Assembly: GCA_958295605.1 (NCBI GenBank)
Contig: OY282496.1
Location: 24,793,470 to 24,857,469, forward strand
DNA from: Ajuga chamaepitys
Taxonomy: Eukaryota; Streptophyta; Magnoliopsida; Lamiales; Lamiaceae
Length of the DNA stretch: 64,000 nt
Reading direction: 5' to 3'
Below, one piece after another: positions 62,691-64,000 of the stretch (within the stretch, counting starts at the first letter, position 1; every line of letters begins with the position of its first letter). Both the position numbers and the translations under genes were made by a program. Under the pieces are notes generated by a model. The model was not told where the DNA came from and did not search any database. It worked only from the letters and a program-made list of their open reading frames with translations.

Positions 62691-64000
62691 AAGTCTTCTA
62701 TTTGACCCCAATTGACTTCTCGGATTCAACAGGTCTTCCGTTTGACCGAATTCGGCTTCACGGATCAACAAGTACCCCCAACTTGATCCGTTTGGTTTTT
62801 CAAGTCACTAACTACGCACAATGTGACTCAATTCGACTTCTGGGATCAACAAGCACCAACTATTTGACTCCGTTCGACTTCACGGATCATTAAGTCTTCT
62901 ATTGTACCCCAATTGACTTCTCGGATCAACAAGTCTTCCGTTTGACCGAATTCGGCTTCACGGATCAACAAGTACCCCCAACTTGATCTGTTTAATTTAT
63001 CAAGTCACTAACTACGCACAATGTGACTCAATTCGACTTCTGGGATCAACAAGCACCAACTATTTGACTCCGTTCGACTTCTCGGATCATTAAGTCTTCT
63101 ATTTGACCCCAATTGACTTCTCGGATCAACAAGTCTTTCGTTTGACCGAATTCGGCTTCACAGATCAACAAGTACCCCCAACTTGATCCGTTTGGTTTAT
63201 CAAGTCACTAACTACGCACAATGTGACTCAATTCGACTTCTGGGATCAGCAAGCACCAACTATTTGACTCCGTTCGACTTCTCAGATCATTAAGTCTTCT
63301 ATTTGACCCCAATTGACTTCTCGGATCAACAAGTCTTTCGTTTGACCGAATTCGGCTTCACGGATCAACAAGTAAACCCAACTTGATCCGTTTGGATTAT
63401 CAAGTCACTAACTACGCACAATGTGACTCAATACGGCTTATGGGATAAACAAGCACCAACTATTTGACTCCGTTCGACTTCACGGATCATTAAGTCTTCT
63501 ATTGTACCCCAATTGACTTCTCGGATCAACAAGTCTTCCGTTTGACCGAATTCGGCTTCGCGGATCAACAAGTACCCCCAATTTGATCTGTTTGATTTAT
63601 CAAGTCACTAACTACGCACAATGTGACTCAATTCGACTTCGGGGATCAACATGCACCAACTATTTGACTCCGTTCGACTCCACGGATGATTAAGTCTTCT
63701 ATTGTACCCCAATTGACTTCTCAGATCAACAAGTCTTCCGTTTGACCGAATTCGGCTTCACGGATCAACAAGTACCCCCAACTTGATCTGTTTGATTTAT
63801 CAAGTCACTAACTACGCACAATGTGACTCAATTCGACTTCTGGGATCAACAAGCACCAACTATTTGACTCCGTTCGACTTCTCAGATCATTAAGTCTTCT
63901 ATTTGACCCCAATTGACTTCTCGGATCAACAAGTCTTTCGTTTGACCGGATTCGGCTTCACGGATCAACAAGTAAACCCAACTTGATCCGTTTGGATTAT
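61491..64000 (+). repeat. 1401-bp (7-mer) tandem repeat at the right edge
   Basis: The seven monomers 61491-62891 are repeated from 62892 to beyond the window edge. Matches at 1401 bp are GATCTGTTTAATTTA monomers (61491, 62892), CTTTCG / ACAGATC monomers (61691, 63092), hybrid monomers joining TTCGCGG to TTCGGGGATCAACATG (62091, 63492), CTCAGATCAAC monomers (62291, 63692) and GGATTCGG monomers (62491, 63892). The third pair (61891, 63292) agrees only in its front half; the second carries the TCAATACGGCTTATGG back half. The last monomer is cut by the window edge after 109 bp. Confidence 0.82.

Larger units (their letters stand above)
42485..62891 (+). repeat. Seven 201-bp monomers marking HOR family B
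   Basis: These monomers carry an extra T and a nearby substitution (GGATTCAACAGG for GGATCAACAAG) at the end of sub-unit 1. They start at 42485, 45686, 48887, 51288, 54489, 56090 and 62691, with spacings of 3201, 3201, 2401, 3201, 1601 and 6601 bp. The insertion shifts the frame so that a stop-free stretch of 63 codons, openable only from TTG, appears in each. Two of them (48887, 54489) share a further GAGGTATTCC variant. The insertion is useful as a clonal marker of the HOR phase, not as evidence of coding. Confidence 0.93.
1..64000 (+). repeat. 200-bp satellite DNA array filling the entire window
   Basis: Every stretch of the window is a head-to-tail copy of one monomer that begins AAGTCTTCTATTTGACCCCA and ends GGATCATT. 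Monomers start at 1, 201 and 401, then from 1013 every 200 bp, with the register shifting only at the indels listed in other entries. The array holds 321 full monomer equivalents and a final partial copy at 63892-64000. Copies differ by a few substitutions at recurrent positions (monomer 47, 71, 84-86, 98-99, 103-108, 129, 146-149, 158, 186-193), while other blocks are almost invariant. No inverted copy, transposon or unique DNA interrupts it. Stops occur in all frames of ordinary monomers and no usual ATG frame exists, so it is non-coding. The family is not one I recognise. A centromeric, pericentromeric or other heterochromatic location is inferred from array size and higher-order structure. 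Confidence 0.98.

Noticed and set aside
42496..62893. Seven 63-codon plus-strand open frames (starting 42496, 45697, 48898, 51299, 54500, 56101, 62702).
   Set aside because: All start with TTG, none with ATG, and all lie at the same place in the 201-bp monomer, where a 1-bp insertion removes the usual stop from that frame. They are fragments of the satellite, with no ribosome-binding site, domain or conservation beyond that of the repeat.
1..64000. CRISPR array.
   Set aside because: There are regular repeats but no variable spacers: the whole 200 bp is repeated, and variable positions are single substitutions shared between copies.
1..64000. CENP-B-box-like sequence TTCGACTTCTCGG in the sub-unit cores.
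   Set aside because: The consensus NTTCGNNNNANNCGGGN needs A at the ninth base and CGGG three bases later. Here that A is C, and the CGG is one base too early, so only TTCG fits.
1..64000. Ribosomal DNA spacer, telomeric repeat or histone-type tandem gene array.
   Set aside because: No rRNA, tRNA-like, telomeric hexamer/heptamer or coding segment appears between repeats; the array is the 200-bp unit alone.
1..64000. Transposon, LTR or Helitron origin, or an element inserted in the array.
   Set aside because: There are no terminal repeats, target-site duplications or coding remnants, and the length ledger closes to the base with monomer sequence only.
1..64000. Assembly artefact producing a false repeat array.
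   Set aside because: Copies carry many different, ordered variants and distinct indels, and HOR lengths vary (1199 to 3600 bp), which simple looping would not create. Local duplications such as 506, 999 and 5602 bp still deserve a read-level check.
1..64000. A hidden gene system, prophage or defence island.
   Set aside because: I read through all lines for departures from the repeat and found none longer than a few bases, so there is no room for a gene.

Overview
The whole 64 kb window is one uninterrupted tandem array of a single satellite DNA. Its monomer is 200 bp, always in the same orientation. I find no gene, RNA gene, transposon, CRISPR array or unique spacer on either strand. Adding up every indel I can see (losses of 94, 94, 78 and 39 bp, twelve 1-bp losses, eight 1-bp gains) gives exactly 321 full monomer equivalents plus a 109-bp partial copy at the right edge. 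The base-pair ledger therefore closes with no unexplained sequence.

The organism is almost certainly a eukaryote, because long homogeneous satellite arrays with higher-order repeats (HORs) are typical of centromeric, pericentromeric, subtelomeric, sex-chromosome or B-chromosome heterochromatin. I do not recognise the family and cannot name a taxon. The consensus monomer is about 44.5% GC by hand count (A51 C56 G33 T60). It holds 11 CpG where about 9 are expected, so CpG is not depleted.

Layout: (1) 1-1012 holds two 106-bp truncated monomers in a 506-bp duplication. (2) 1013-8412 is a mixed zone with 2200- and 1800-bp (11-mer and 9-mer) periodicity. (3) 8413-15408 is a very homogeneous run of four 9-mer or 8-mer HOR copies (1799, 1799, 1799, 1599 bp). 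(4) 15409-35123 holds rearranged copies of the same HOR family, with 6-, 8-, 5- and 17-monomer steps and a 322-bp composite monomer at 20406-20727. (5) 35124-35284 is a 161-bp monomer lacking one 39-bp sub-unit and marks a switch of HOR family. (6) 35285-56089 is a second HOR family with an 18-, then 16-monomer period (3600, 3200, 3201 bp). Inside it a block of about 4.6 kb (one 16-mer plus part of the next copy) is itself duplicated at a 5602-bp offset. (7) 56090-64000 holds scrambled copies of the second family, ending in a 1401-bp (7-mer) tandem repeat.

The monomer is itself built from five diverged sub-units of 39, 39, 39, 42 and 41 bp. Several rearrangement junctions fall between these sub-units. 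The array thus shows four nested levels: roughly 40 bp, 200 bp, 1.8 or 3.2 kb HOR, and 5.6 kb. The best candidate for function is a strongly conserved segment at monomer positions 111-145. It carries a 6-bp inverted repeat with a 14-bp spacer and a TGACTCA motif, and may be a protein-binding site.
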